Assembly: GCA_035285325.1 (NCBI GenBank)
Contig: JAYKJB010000115.1
Span: 1-37,009 of the forward strand
Direction of reading: 5' to 3'
Length of the DNA stretch: 37,009 bases
Source: Candidatus Sericytochromatia bacterium
Lineage (GTDB): Bacteria > Cyanobacteriota > Sericytochromatia > S15B-MN24 > JAQBPE01
The notes under the pieces are model-generated. The model ran no database searches. It worked only from the letters and a program-made list of their open reading frames with translations, and was not told where the DNA came from. The translations under genes were made by a program, and so were the position numbers. The number at the start of each line of letters is the position of its first letter. Position 1 is the stretch's first letter. Below, piece after piece: positions 8,035 through 15,216 of this stretch.

Positions 8035-8313
8035 TCAGCGGGTGGTGAGCAGCATGCCGAGCGTGGCGATCGCAGTGGCCAGGCTGGCCCAGGCGGGCCT
8101 GGCGGCGCCGGCCGTCCAGACCGGCCTGGGGCGCCAGCGGAACTCGTCTTCCAGAAACGGCAGGGCCTTGCGCAGCATCTCCAGCGGAATCAGAGCCTGG
8201 CGACGCTGGTGGTAGGCCATCCAGGATTCCAGAAAGGCCACCTCGAGAAAGATGCTCTTGGGGTTGGCTTCGGCCAGCAGGCCCAGCAGGCGTTCAGTCT
8301 CGTTCGATTTCAT
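8035..8313 (-). CDS. Small protein with hydrophobic C-terminal tail, SNF2 operon
   Basis: 92 residues, not recognised. Its ATG overlaps the stop codon of the 774-residue gene (ATGA), so translation is probably coupled. The N-terminal two thirds are helical and polar (MKSNETERLLGLLAEANPKS; QRRQALIPLEMLRKALPFLE). The last 20 residues or so (AWASLATAIATLGMLLTTR) form one hydrophobic stretch of transmembrane length, suggesting a tail-anchored protein with a cytoplasmic head. There is no signal peptide or cysteine motif. Coupling to a zinc-finger protein and a SNF2 helicase suggests it could tether that complex to the membrane, which is inference. The stretch is fairly rich in Ala and Thr, so membrane insertion is not certain. 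Confidence 0.75.
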   Translation of the reverse strand: MKSNETERLLGLLAEANPKSIFLEVAFLESWMAYHQRRQALIPLEMLRKALPFLEDEFRWRPRPVWTAGAARPAWASLATAIATLGMLLTTR

Positions 8314-10634
8314 GCGTGCTTCCTCTTCAACGGCAGCATCTGCCGCAGCGAGTCCAGGTGGCCGCAGCGGAAAGCCGCGACGATCTCGGCCGGCTCAGCG
8401 GCGTGTGCCTGGCGGTAGGTGACCATTCCCCAGGTGCCCCACTTCGACCAGTGGGCGACCACGAAGGCGCCGGTCACGGAGACCTCCCAGGTGCGATTGC
8501 CGCGGCGCAGTTCCGGGAAGCGGGCCAGGATCGGCTGCAGGCGTGGGTCGGAGGCCACCGTCGGCGCCAGGCTCTCGCAGGCCGGGCAAGGGGCCAGCGG
8601 GCCGTGGATGCAGCGCTGACAGGTGGGCACCCCACACGTGCCACAGGGCGTCAGATCGTGCCCCGCGCTCGGGTGTTCACAGCTGGGGCAGGCGTGCAGC
8701 GTGCCGAGATCCACCCCTGTCGGGCGGGACGCTTCGGCGGGGGCCGCCGCGACAGGCGTCACCGCGCCCACCACCGTCTTGAACAGGGCCGCCAGCGTCT
8801 GATCCTCCCGGGCTTCGTCGCTGACGCGGCTCGGGCTGAAGGCAATCGTCTGGCGCAAGGCCGCCGGCGCAGGCGCATCGAAGCGCGGGTCGGGCGTCTC
8901 GTCGATGTGGGGAGGCGCTTCGAGGGTCCCGGTCGACTTGACCTCGCCAGCAGGCAGCGACACGATCGCCGGTTCGGCGCCGACAGGCTGCGGGAGCGCC
9001 TGGGCGATCGCCGGTTCGGCGCCGACAGGCTGCGGGAGCACCTGGGCGATCGCCGGTTCGACGCCGACAGGCTGCGGGAGCGCCCGGGCGATCGCCGGTT
9101 CGGCGCCGGTGGGCTGCGGGAGCGCCTGGGCGATCGCCGGTTCGGCGCCGGCAGGCTGCGGGAGCGCCTGGGCGATCGCCGGTTCGACGCCGGTGGGCTG
9201 CGGGAGCGCCTGGGCGATCGCCGGTTCGGCCATCGGGGGCGCGGCGACTTCCGCGGCGGCGGGGGGGACGGAGAGCGGCACAGGATGCCCCGCGCAGCTC
9301 GTCTCGCCGCAGTCCGTGCAGATGCTGATGCAGCGGGGACACACGGCCCGCTCGTAGGGACCGCTCGGCCTGGCCAGTTCGAGGCTGACCGTGGCATCGC
9401 AAGCGGCACAATGGGTCAGGCATCCGCTGCAGCGTGTCACCCCGCTGGCCGCGCAGGTTCCCCAGCTTCCTTCCGCGTGGACGACCTCCTCGCAGCCGGG
9501 ACAGGCCTGCAGGCAGGTCTGGCAGATCCAACCGCCCTCGGGCGTGGTACGCCCGCCTTGCAGGGGTTCGTTGCAGCGGGAGCAGGGCGGCAGGTGCAGT
9601 TGCTTGCTGACCGGCCAGTATTGCAGCTGCAGCGTGACGGACTCCCCCTCGGCCGTGAGGACATCTGCGTCGTAGGTCAGCACGTCATACGAGGCGTGAC
9701 AGATCGACACCAGGTCGGTCACCGCCGTCAGTTCGTGGCGCTCCCGTTCGTGGGCGAGCTTCTGCTCACAGGCCTGGCTGATGGCCTGCAAGGCGCCGTC
9801 ACGCTGCTCCCGGGCGTGTGCCAGTTGCGCCTGCTGGCTGTTCAGGTCTTGCTGGCAGCGCGCCAGCACGTCAGGGGTGCGGGCTTCGGCCAGTTTTCGG
9901 CGGGTCTGTTCGCAACGCTCCTGCAGACTCGTTTCGCGTTGCAGCACCTGGCCCATCTGCTGTTCGTAGTACTGGTTGGTGCGGCTTTCCGTCTCCGCGA
10001 GCATGGCCCCCAGTTCGCCTTCCAGTTCCGCGCCGCGGTGGTCGGTGTCCAGGTCGATCTGGTTCAGGGAGCGTCCGAGCAGGGCCCGCACCGTGGCTTC
10101 CGTCGGGAAGACCTCCGGCCGGATCATCAGCGTGGGCGTCTCGTAAAGGAACGGCTCCAGCGCGGTGACGCGCTCGTTGAGCGCGATGTCCCACAGGTGA
10201 TGATGCATCACTTCCCGACGCGCGCTGAGGGCTGGCGCATCGAAGGTGACGCGATGGCTCAAGCCAAGGGCCGTGCGGTTCTCCACCCGGAGCAAACGCG
10301 CCTTGGTGACCTGCCAGCCGGATGGCATCGCCTGGGTCAGCGTCCGGGCGGGATGGGCGATCGGCTGGCTGACCAGGTAGCGGTAGCTCACGGCCACCTC
10401 GGCTGTGAGGTCGTCCAGGATGGCGCGCCACGAGGGGCTGGTGGTCGTCAGCGCTACCGGCGCCTGCTCGCGATCCCCGGCCGGCAGCTCGTCGGCGAAG
10501 GTGACCCGCAGGGACGCCCCCTCTTTCGGAGTGATCCGATACGAGTCGGCAGGGCCCTGCTCCAGCGGGGCGACGGTGGCGCCACGCTTGCGGTAGTAAT
10601 CCAGGGCGAAGGTGCGGATGGACGAGTCGGTCAT
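8310..10634 (-). CDS. Zinc-finger, coiled-coil, tandem-repeat partner of the SNF2 helicase
   Basis: 774 residues with GAGGAA just upstream of the ATG. Apparent order: an N-terminal alpha/beta domain (about 1-200); a coiled coil (about 205-300); a short beta region; a zinc array with seven CxxC pairs (351/354, 371/374, 378/381, 402/405, 409/412, 432/435, 439/442); a linker of near-identical 14-residue repeats (unit EPAIAQALPQPxGA); a disordered stretch; a second zinc cluster (start HACPSCEHPSAGHDLTPCG) near 645-690; and a C-terminal tryptophan-bearing domain (HWSKWGTWGMV). I know no protein of this architecture. The cysteine clusters resemble zinc ribbons or treble clefs of nucleic-acid or protein-binding adaptors. 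Position and coupled translation suggest it acts with the helicase. The pairing recalls the adjacent SNF2-helicase genes yqhH and yqhG of Bacillus, though homology to YqhG is unproven. Confidence 0.85.
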   Translation of the reverse strand: MTDSSIRTFALDYYRKRGATVAPLEQGPADSYRITPKEGASLRVTFADELPAGDREQAPVALTTTSPSWRAILDDLTAEVAVSYRYLVSQPIAHPARTLTQAMPSGWQVTKARLLRVENRTALGLSHRVTFDAPALSARREVMHHHLWDIALNERVTALEPFLYETPTLMIRPEVFPTEATVRALLGRSLNQIDLDTDHRGAELEGELGAMLAETESRTNQYYEQQMGQVLQRETSLQERCEQTRRKLAEARTPDVLARCQQDLNSQQAQLAHAREQRDGALQAISQACEQKLAHERERHELTAVTDLVSICHASYDVLTYDADVLTAEGESVTLQLQYWPVSKQLHLPPCSRCNEPLQGGRTTPEGGWICQTCLQACPGCEEVVHAEGSWGTCAASGVTRCSGCLTHCAACDATVSLELARPSGPYERAVCPRCISICTDCGETSCAGHPVPLSVPPAAAEVAAPPMAEPAIAQALPQPTGVEPAIAQALPQPAGAEPAIAQALPQPTGAEPAIARALPQPVGVEPAIAQVLPQPVGAEPAIAQALPQPVGAEPAIVSLPAGEVKSTGTLEAPPHIDETPDPRFDAPAPAALRQTIAFSPSRVSDEAREDQTLAALFKTVVGAVTPVAAAPAEASRPTGVDLGTLHACPSCEHPSAGHDLTPCGTCGVPTCQRCIHGPLAPCPACESLAPTVASDPRLQPILARFPELRRGNRTWEVSVTGAFVVAHWSKWGTWGMVTYRQAHAAEPAEIVAAFRCGHLDSLRQMLPLKRKHA
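8964..9232 (-). repeat. 42-bp in-frame minisatellite (six full units plus a partial seventh)
   Basis: The unit beginning GATCGCCGGTTCGGCGCCGA repeats at 8964, 9006, 9048, 9090, 9132 and 9174, with a partial copy at 9216. Copies differ at only a few positions (GACAG/GGTGG/GGCAG, TCGGC/TCGAC, GCGCC/GCACC). The period is exactly 14 codons, so the frame is kept and copy-number change would only lengthen or shorten the linker. Every junction after the first unit carries a GCGATCGC octamer. Confidence 0.97.
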
Positions 10635-10662
10635 GGACGTTCCTCAGGGCAGGGAGTGGCGC

Positions 10663-10788
10663 TCACGCGGGGCGGACCGGCACGCTCGGACGCGGCGGCG
10701 CGGGAACAAAGAACCAGATGCCGTCGCGGTAGACGTAGGTGCCGGATGGCGTGGAGGCGGGAGTCGACACGGAAGGTCCTGCTTTCAT
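10663..10788 (-). CDS. 41-residue micro-ORF translationally coupled to the SNF2 helicase
   Basis: The ATG (10788-10786) overlaps the helicase stop codon (TGA, 10787-10785) as ATGA, the same coupling used two genes later. The frame encodes 41 residues and stops at 10663, 28 bases before the 774-residue gene. The product has a Ser/Thr/Pro-rich start, an aromatic core (GTYVYRDGIWFFVPAPP) and a proline-rich end. The YxYRDGxWxF pattern looks like a small beta-hairpin, as in WG- or SH3-like repeats, but I cannot assign a family. If it were not coding, the helicase and the zinc-finger gene would be separated by an unexplained 150-base gap. The exact stop/start overlap and the spacing support a real gene. 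Confidence 0.65.
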   Translation of the reverse strand: MKAGPSVSTPASTPSGTYVYRDGIWFFVPAPPRPSVPVRPA

Positions 10789-12557
10789 GACGCGCGCGCG
10801 GCCTCTTCGATGGCGGAGAGGTCGAGCAGGGAGAGGGTCTGGGCGTCGAAGGCTTTGATCTGGTCGGCGGCCTGTTTGGCAAGCGCCATTTGCTCGCCGA
10901 GGGCCTCGAACTGGTAGCGCAGGTCCCGCGGTTCCCGCGCCTTGGCGATCACCTCGATCACGGCCCGTTCGAAGGTTTCCACCCCGCGCAACTGGCTGAG
11001 GATCAGGTCGGTTTCGCCGACGGCGTGCGTGAAGAGCTGAATTTTCTGACTCAGCAGCTCGAGAATGTACTCTTCCACGGTGTCGCGCACGGCCATGTTC
11101 ACGACCACCACATCGCGTTTCTGGCCAATGCGGTGCACCCGGCCGATGCGCTGCTCCACGCGCATCGGGTTCCACGGCAGGTCGTAGTTCACCAGCGCGT
11201 GACAGAATTGCAGGTTGACGCCTTCAGAGCCGGCATCCGTGCAGACCAGGATGCGACGGCCTGGGGCGCGGAAGGCCTCCACAGCGGCATCCTTCTCGCT
11301 TTGCCCCATCAGGCCCGAGAACAGCACCACCTCGTGGCCGGCCGCCACCAGCTGGGCTTGCAGGAAGCGTTGGGTCTCGTAGAAGCTGGCGAAGACGATC
11401 GCCTTGTCGTCGATCTCCCGCAGCACCCGCAGCAGGGCCTGGCATTTGGCCGGCGTGCGCACGCTCTGCGCCAGCTGGCCGATGTTCAGCAGCGCCACCC
11501 CATCGGCGGCATCGGCACATTCAGCCAGCATGCCACGCACGGCCTGAGCCAGGGCGGCCGGACTGCTCGCCATCATGCGCGACAAGCGGATGTAGGTCAG
11601 GGTTTTGAGGCCGCGCTCATCGGCATTCGTGCGACTGTGCGCGCCTCGGACGAAGTCCACGACGGCCTGATGCAGGGCCAGCTCATCGGGGCTGCCGTCG
11701 AGCAGGACCGTCTCGACCCGCCGGTTGGCAAAGGTGATGCCCACGTCCGCGCGCCGATGGCGCACCATGATCCGCCCGAGCAGATCGCCCAGCTTGCCGG
11801 CGTTCTTCAACACACGGCCCTGGCGATCCTCCACGAAGGTGCTGCGGAAGTGGGCCGGAGTGCCCAGCAGGCCGCCCTGGACCAGGTCCGCCAGATTGTA
11901 GAGCTCGAACAGGCTGTTCTGCACCGGCGTGGCCGTCAGCAACAGCATGTACCGGCTGTGCAGGGCCTTCACGAACTTGTAGCTCTGCGTGGCGGCGTTC
12001 TTGAGGCGATGGGCCTCGTCCACCACGACCAGATCCCAGTGTCTGCCCAGCACCAGTTCGGCGTTGGCCGGATGTTTGGCCGTGTCGAGACTGGCAATCA
12101 GCAAGTCATGCTGGTCGAAGCCCCGAAAGCCGTCCTCGTCCTGCGCGGAGCGGGTATCGGCCACCGTGAATTCCTCGCCGAACTTGTAGCGCATCTCGCC
12201 CCGCCACTGCGTGGTGAGTGGCGCCGGCGTGAGGATCAGCACGCGTCGCACCAGGCCGCGGGCCAGGTATTCCTTCAGGATCAATCCGGCTTCGATGGTC
12301 TTGCCCAGACCCACCTCGTCCGCCAGGATCGCCCGCGTGTGCATCTTGTTGATGGCCGTCATGACCGCATTGACCTGATGGGGCAGGATCTGGATCTGCT
12401 GGCGGTCGAGCTGGCCGACGGCCAGCAAGGCGTCGATCTGGCCCTGCAAGCTCATGCGGTGCGCTTTCACCGTCAGACGTTGCCAGTCTGGATGGCAGAA
12501 GTCCTCGGCCAAGAGCCGAGTCACCCCTTCTCCGACGTTGCGGTAGACCTTTTTCAT
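10785..12557 (-). CDS. SNF2-family DEAH ATPase/helicase
   Basis: 590 residues from the ATG at 12557, with AAAGG six bases upstream; a GTG at 12608 would add 17 residues of poor quality. Superfamily-2 motifs in order: DEVGLGKTIEAG (motif I, 80-91), LILTPAPLTTQW (Ia), DEAH (II, 180-183), LTATPVQN (III, 207-214), IVFASFYETQ (IV region), GSEGVNLQ (V, 443-450) and QRIGRVHRIGQ (VI, 469-479). Motif VI with HRIGQ is diagnostic of SNF2 rather than RNA helicases. Beyond the two RecA-like lobes there is only a short helical tail and no RapA tudor-like domain or chromodomain, so partner proteins probably supply targeting. Bacterial stand-alone SNF2 ATPases remodel RNA polymerase (RapA) or serve in defence systems such as DISARM (DrmD). 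It heads a five-gene coupled operon. Confidence 0.93.
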   Translation of the reverse strand: MKKVYRNVGEGVTRLLAEDFCHPDWQRLTVKAHRMSLQGQIDALLAVGQLDRQQIQILPHQVNAVMTAINKMHTRAILADEVGLGKTIEAGLILKEYLARGLVRRVLILTPAPLTTQWRGEMRYKFGEEFTVADTRSAQDEDGFRGFDQHDLLIASLDTAKHPANAELVLGRHWDLVVVDEAHRLKNAATQSYKFVKALHSRYMLLLTATPVQNSLFELYNLADLVQGGLLGTPAHFRSTFVEDRQGRVLKNAGKLGDLLGRIMVRHRRADVGITFANRRVETVLLDGSPDELALHQAVVDFVRGAHSRTNADERGLKTLTYIRLSRMMASSPAALAQAVRGMLAECADAADGVALLNIGQLAQSVRTPAKCQALLRVLREIDDKAIVFASFYETQRFLQAQLVAAGHEVVLFSGLMGQSEKDAAVEAFRAPGRRILVCTDAGSEGVNLQFCHALVNYDLPWNPMRVEQRIGRVHRIGQKRDVVVVNMAVRDTVEEYILELLSQKIQLFTHAVGETDLILSQLRGVETFERAVIEVIAKAREPRDLRYQFEALGEQMALAKQAADQIKAFDAQTLSLLDLSAIEEAARAS

Positions 12558-12591
12558 GCGAGCCTTTGGTGGATGGTGAAACCGGAGGCCA

Positions 12592-12686
12592 TCGTAGCTC
12601 AGGAGCACCCGAACTGTTCGTGACCCTGGTTACAAGCCAGAAATGGAGCCGTTTTTCGGGGTTTTTACTTGTGTGATTCGACACAA
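12592..12686 (-). promoter_or_regulatory. Possible promoter and palindromic operator upstream of the SNF2 operon
   Basis: On the minus strand a TACGAT (12597-12592) could be a -10 box 35 bases before the helicase start. Further upstream is an 18-bp inverted repeat TTGTGT-N6-ACACAA (12669-12686), with arms and spacing suited to a dimeric regulator. The rest of 12558-12813 holds a CGGGCGGCCCGCCCG palindrome (near 12688), the terminator of the neighbouring gene and a TG-rich run at 12771-12790. No gene is visible there. Confidence 0.35.
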
Positions 12687-12723
12687 CCGGGCGGCCCGCC
12701 CGAGGGACCCTCAAGGCGACCGC

Positions 12724-12773
12724 AAAAAACCTGAAAGACCCGCGTCACCAGGGTGGCGCAGGTCTTTCAGGTT
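12724..12773 (-). terminator. Strong rho-independent terminator of the Pro/Gly-rich protein gene
   Basis: A 13-bp perfect outer stem (AACCTGAAAGACC at 12728-12740 with GGTCTTTCAGGTT at 12761-12773) continues, after one mismatch, into an 8-bp inner stem around loop AGG. On the minus strand it is followed by six T (the A-run 12724-12729). It lies 41 bases after the stop of the gene at 12814. Confidence 0.9.
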
Positions 12774-12813
12774 GTGTGTGCGTGTGTGTGAGGATGGAGG
12801 ATAAAAAAGGGTG

Positions 12814-13662
12814 TCAGCCCAGGCCCACGCGGGCCCCACCGAAGAGGGCGGAGAACAGCCCCCCGATGGCGTTGCCGATTCCGCTGAAGACCGAACCGAT
12901 GCCGCGCACCACGGCACCCGCGGCACTCAGCAAACCACTGCCGATCGCCCCGATGCCGCGCCCCAGGAAGCCGAACACGTTGACGGCTCCCTGAGCCAGG
13001 GCGCTGAGGCCTTGACCGAGCCAGCGGAAGGGCGTGGCGAGGACCTCAAAGACACCGGACAATCCGCCCCGAAAGCCGACGCCGGCACCGCCGCCGCCCA
13101 CCCCGCCGACCAGGGCGCGGCCCGCGAGCAGGGCGCCCACGATCAGGGTGCCGTTGACCAGCCAGCGGCCGACCACTTCCCCGCTGCGGCGTGGCGCATA
13201 GGGATTGGGCCGCCAGTAGGGCCGGCGCAGCGTCGGGTCGAGGGGGTGACGCAGGAACTGCCCCACCTCGAAGCTCCGTTCCTTGATGCCGAACCAGAGG
13301 TCCTGAAAGAATTGGCCACCGCCGGGTTGCGGGCCCGGGTAGGGGTAGCCGGGCTGACTGGGATAGGTCGGATGGGTGGGCCGGCTGGGGTAGCTCGGCA
13401 GGGTCGGGTAGGCGGGGGCTCCCGAAAAGGGCGGGCGGGTCGGAAAGGTCGGCTGCGGGGGTGCTGAAACGGGCGGGAAATTCGGGTAGACCCCGCTCGG
13501 CGGCATGGGCGTGACCGGATTCGGCCAGGCCGGCGGCGGAGGCGTGCCAGGCCAAGACGGCGCTGGGGCCACGCTCGCGGGCGGTTGCTGGGGGTCGAGG
13601 ATCCGGCGAACGCCAGCATAGGGGCCCACACGATGGACGCCGCTGATGTTCATCTCACTCAT
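12814..13662 (-). CDS. Proline-rich protein with hydrophobic glycine-rich C-terminus
   Basis: 282 residues with an excellent AGGAGGA site 8 bases before the ATG. Residues 20-125 or so are a low-complexity Pro/Tyr/Ser/Thr region of short repeats (YPTLPSYPSRPTHPTYPS), surely disordered. A short charged domain follows (FFQDLWFGIKERSFEVGQFL; RHPLDPTLRRPYWRPNPYAP). The last 120 residues alternate Gly/Ala with Leu/Val/Ile/Phe in glycine-zipper style (GRGIGAIGSGLLSAAGAVVR; GSVFSGIGNAIGGLF), able to form membrane-embedded or pore-like helices. There is no N-terminal signal peptide, so export would need another route. I do not recognise the family. It is a single-gene unit with strong translation and termination signals, which suggests high expression. 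A membrane-active or surface-structural role is inference. Confidence 0.8.
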   Translation of the reverse strand: MSEMNISGVHRVGPYAGVRRILDPQQPPASVAPAPSWPGTPPPPAWPNPVTPMPPSGVYPNFPPVSAPPQPTFPTRPPFSGAPAYPTLPSYPSRPTHPTYPSQPGYPYPGPQPGGGQFFQDLWFGIKERSFEVGQFLRHPLDPTLRRPYWRPNPYAPRRSGEVVGRWLVNGTLIVGALLAGRALVGGVGGGGAGVGFRGGLSGVFEVLATPFRWLGQGLSALAQGAVNVFGFLGRGIGAIGSGLLSAAGAVVRGIGSVFSGIGNAIGGLFSALFGGARVGLG

Positions 13663-13703
13663 CCGTTGGATCCTCCTGCTCGGGGGCGCCTCGAGGTGAT
13701 GCC

Positions 13704-13754
13704 CTTAAGGCTTGTTTATGCTCTTCTATGGATATCGCTTAAGGCGGCTTAAAC
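13704..13754. promoter_or_regulatory. AT-richer divergent intergenic region with CTTAAGGC repeats
   Basis: Between the Pro/Gly-rich gene (minus) and the MFS gene (plus), base composition drops. The octamer CTTAAGGC occurs at 13704-13711 and 13738-13745, 34 bases apart, with a related CTTAAAC at 13748. They could be regulator half-sites or promoter parts. I could not assign -10/-35 pairs. Confidence 0.3.
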
Positions 13755-13870
13755 TTGCTAGCCGGCCGCCGGAAATTTTTTCGCCTGATCACCGCGCCAG
13801 GTTGGCTGTCCGGACCTGGGACGGGTAAGGGGGAAACGAACGCCTGTCCGTCGGAGGAACCCAGCCCGCC

Positions 13871-15181
13871 ATGTCGACCCCTCAGCCTCGCTGGCCCATC
13901 CACGCCTGGGCGCTCTACGATTTCGCCAGCACGGCGTTCTACATGAATTTCATCTCCACCTATTTCGCCCTGTGGGTGGTCAAGGACCACGGGGCCTCCG
14001 ACCTGGTCTATGGGCTCGCCAAATCCGGTTCGATGCTGGTGGTGGCCTTACTCTCGCCGACGCTGGGCGGTTGGTCCGACCGGATCGGTCGCCGCAAGCC
14101 GTTCCTGATCACCTGTACGGCCGTGTATGTGGCTGGCGGCTTTGCGCTGGGCCTGGTCGACACGCTGTGGGTGGGCTTGCTGCTGTTCGGGGTGGCCAAC
14201 CTCGGCCTGCAACTGTCGGCGGTCTTCTACAACGCGCTGCTGCCCACCATCGCGCCGCCGGAGCGGGTCGGTCGGATCAGCGGTTATGGGCGGGCGATCG
14301 GCCTGACCGGATCGATGGTGGCCGTGACCATCGGGATGGCCTTTGCCACCGGCCAGCTCTTCGGCAAGCCCGTGAGCGGTTTGGTGGCAGGCGGCAGCCA
14401 GGCCGTGTTCTGGCCCACGGCGGCGCTGGCCCTGCTGGCGTCGTTGCCCCTGCTCCTGACCCCGGAGCCGCAGGCTGCGCGGGGGGCGCCTGCACCCTCG
14501 GCGGACCATCACGTGTCGTGGCGCAAGCTCTTGGGCGAACTGCGGCGGGACCCGACCCTGTACGGGGCCGGCATGCTACTGGTGGCCAGCTTTCTTTTCT
14601 TCGACACGATCAACACGGTGCGCGACTTCATGAGCATCTACCTGGTCAAGGTGATCGGTCTATCCGAGACGACGGGTTCGCTTCAGCGCTTCTTGCTGAC
14701 CACCGTCGCCACCTCCCTGATCGGCGCGCTGGGCTGGGGCTGGCTGGCCGACCGCTACACCCCCAAGCGGGCCTTGTTGGGGGTCTTGTCGCTTCTCTTC
14801 TTAGGCTTTGCGAGCCTGGTGCTGGTGCAGAACCCACCCATTGTGCTGACGCTGCTCGGACCGGCGCTGGGGCTGGCCTTCGGCGGCGTGCTGGTCACCG
14901 TTCGTCCCTTGCTGGCCGAACTGGTGCCGGCTGAGCGGCGCGGCGAGTTTTTCGGCCTGTTCGTGCTCTGCAACGACTTTGCGGCGATCCTGGGGCCCCT
15001 GACGTGGGGGGTGCTGGTGGCGGCCCTGGCCAGCCACGGCAAGCTGGCTTACCAGGTGGCGCTGGCCGCCCAGCTGGTGTTTCTGGCCGGTGGCATCTAC
15101 TTCCTGACGCGCGTGCCTGATCCCCGAAGCACGCGGGGGAGTGCGGCTTCGTCGATGCCGGCGTCGCAGGAAAACGCCTGA
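13871..15181 (+). CDS. MFS transporter of the UMF1/Atg22-like family
   Basis: 436 residues; GGAGG lies 13 bases before the ATG. About twelve hydrophobic segments occur in two halves separated by a polar loop near residues 200-225. The N-terminal motif WALYDFASTAFY (13-24) is the hallmark of the UMF1/Atg22-like branch of the major facilitator superfamily. The MFS loop 2-3 motif appears as GGWSDRIGRRKP (about 66-77), with a second-half counterpart GWLADRYTPKRA. Yeast Atg22 exports vacuolar amino acids; bacterial members are mostly uncharacterised, so the substrate is unknown. It converges on a MarR regulator 35 bases downstream, and MarR proteins often control neighbouring efflux genes, so regulation of this transporter by that protein is plausible but unproven. 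Confidence 0.9.
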   Translation: MSTPQPRWPIHAWALYDFASTAFYMNFISTYFALWVVKDHGASDLVYGLAKSGSMLVVALLSPTLGGWSDRIGRRKPFLITCTAVYVAGGFALGLVDTLWVGLLLFGVANLGLQLSAVFYNALLPTIAPPERVGRISGYGRAIGLTGSMVAVTIGMAFATGQLFGKPVSGLVAGGSQAVFWPTAALALLASLPLLLTPEPQAARGAPAPSADHHVSWRKLLGELRRDPTLYGAGMLLVASFLFFDTINTVRDFMSIYLVKVIGLSETTGSLQRFLLTTVATSLIGALGWGWLADRYTPKRALLGVLSLLFLGFASLVLVQNPPIVLTLLGPALGLAFGGVLVTVRPLLAELVPAERRGEFFGLFVLCNDFAAILGPLTWGVLVAALASHGKLAYQVALAAQLVFLAGGIYFLTRVPDPRSTRGSAASSMPASQENA

Positions 15182-15216
15182 CGGCGGGTCTGGCCGAACG
15201 AGGGGGCTCCGGTGGT

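Noticed and set aside
8964-9232. CRISPR array
   Set aside because: The 42-bp units are contiguous with no spacers, in frame with a protein, and no cas genes are present.
8316-10790. An 824-codon open frame on the plus strand opposite the zinc-finger gene, with its own repeats (GDRRFGADRLRER)
   Set aside because: It is the GC-rich antisense shadow of the minisatellite and zinc-array gene. It lacks a ribosome site and domain motifs, and its repeats mirror the 42-bp units. The minus frame has the CxxC arrays and coupled start/stop overlaps.
7483-12557. DISARM defence system
   Set aside because: A SNF2-like helicase and a methyltransferase are present, but the drmA, drmB and drmC hallmarks are absent and the methyltransferase is a small metabolite-type enzyme without DNA-methylase motifs.
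10890-12623. A 577-codon plus-strand open frame opposite the SNF2 helicase
   Set aside because: The helicase frame on the minus strand carries all SNF2 motifs in order. The antisense frame has no recognisable domain and no start signals.
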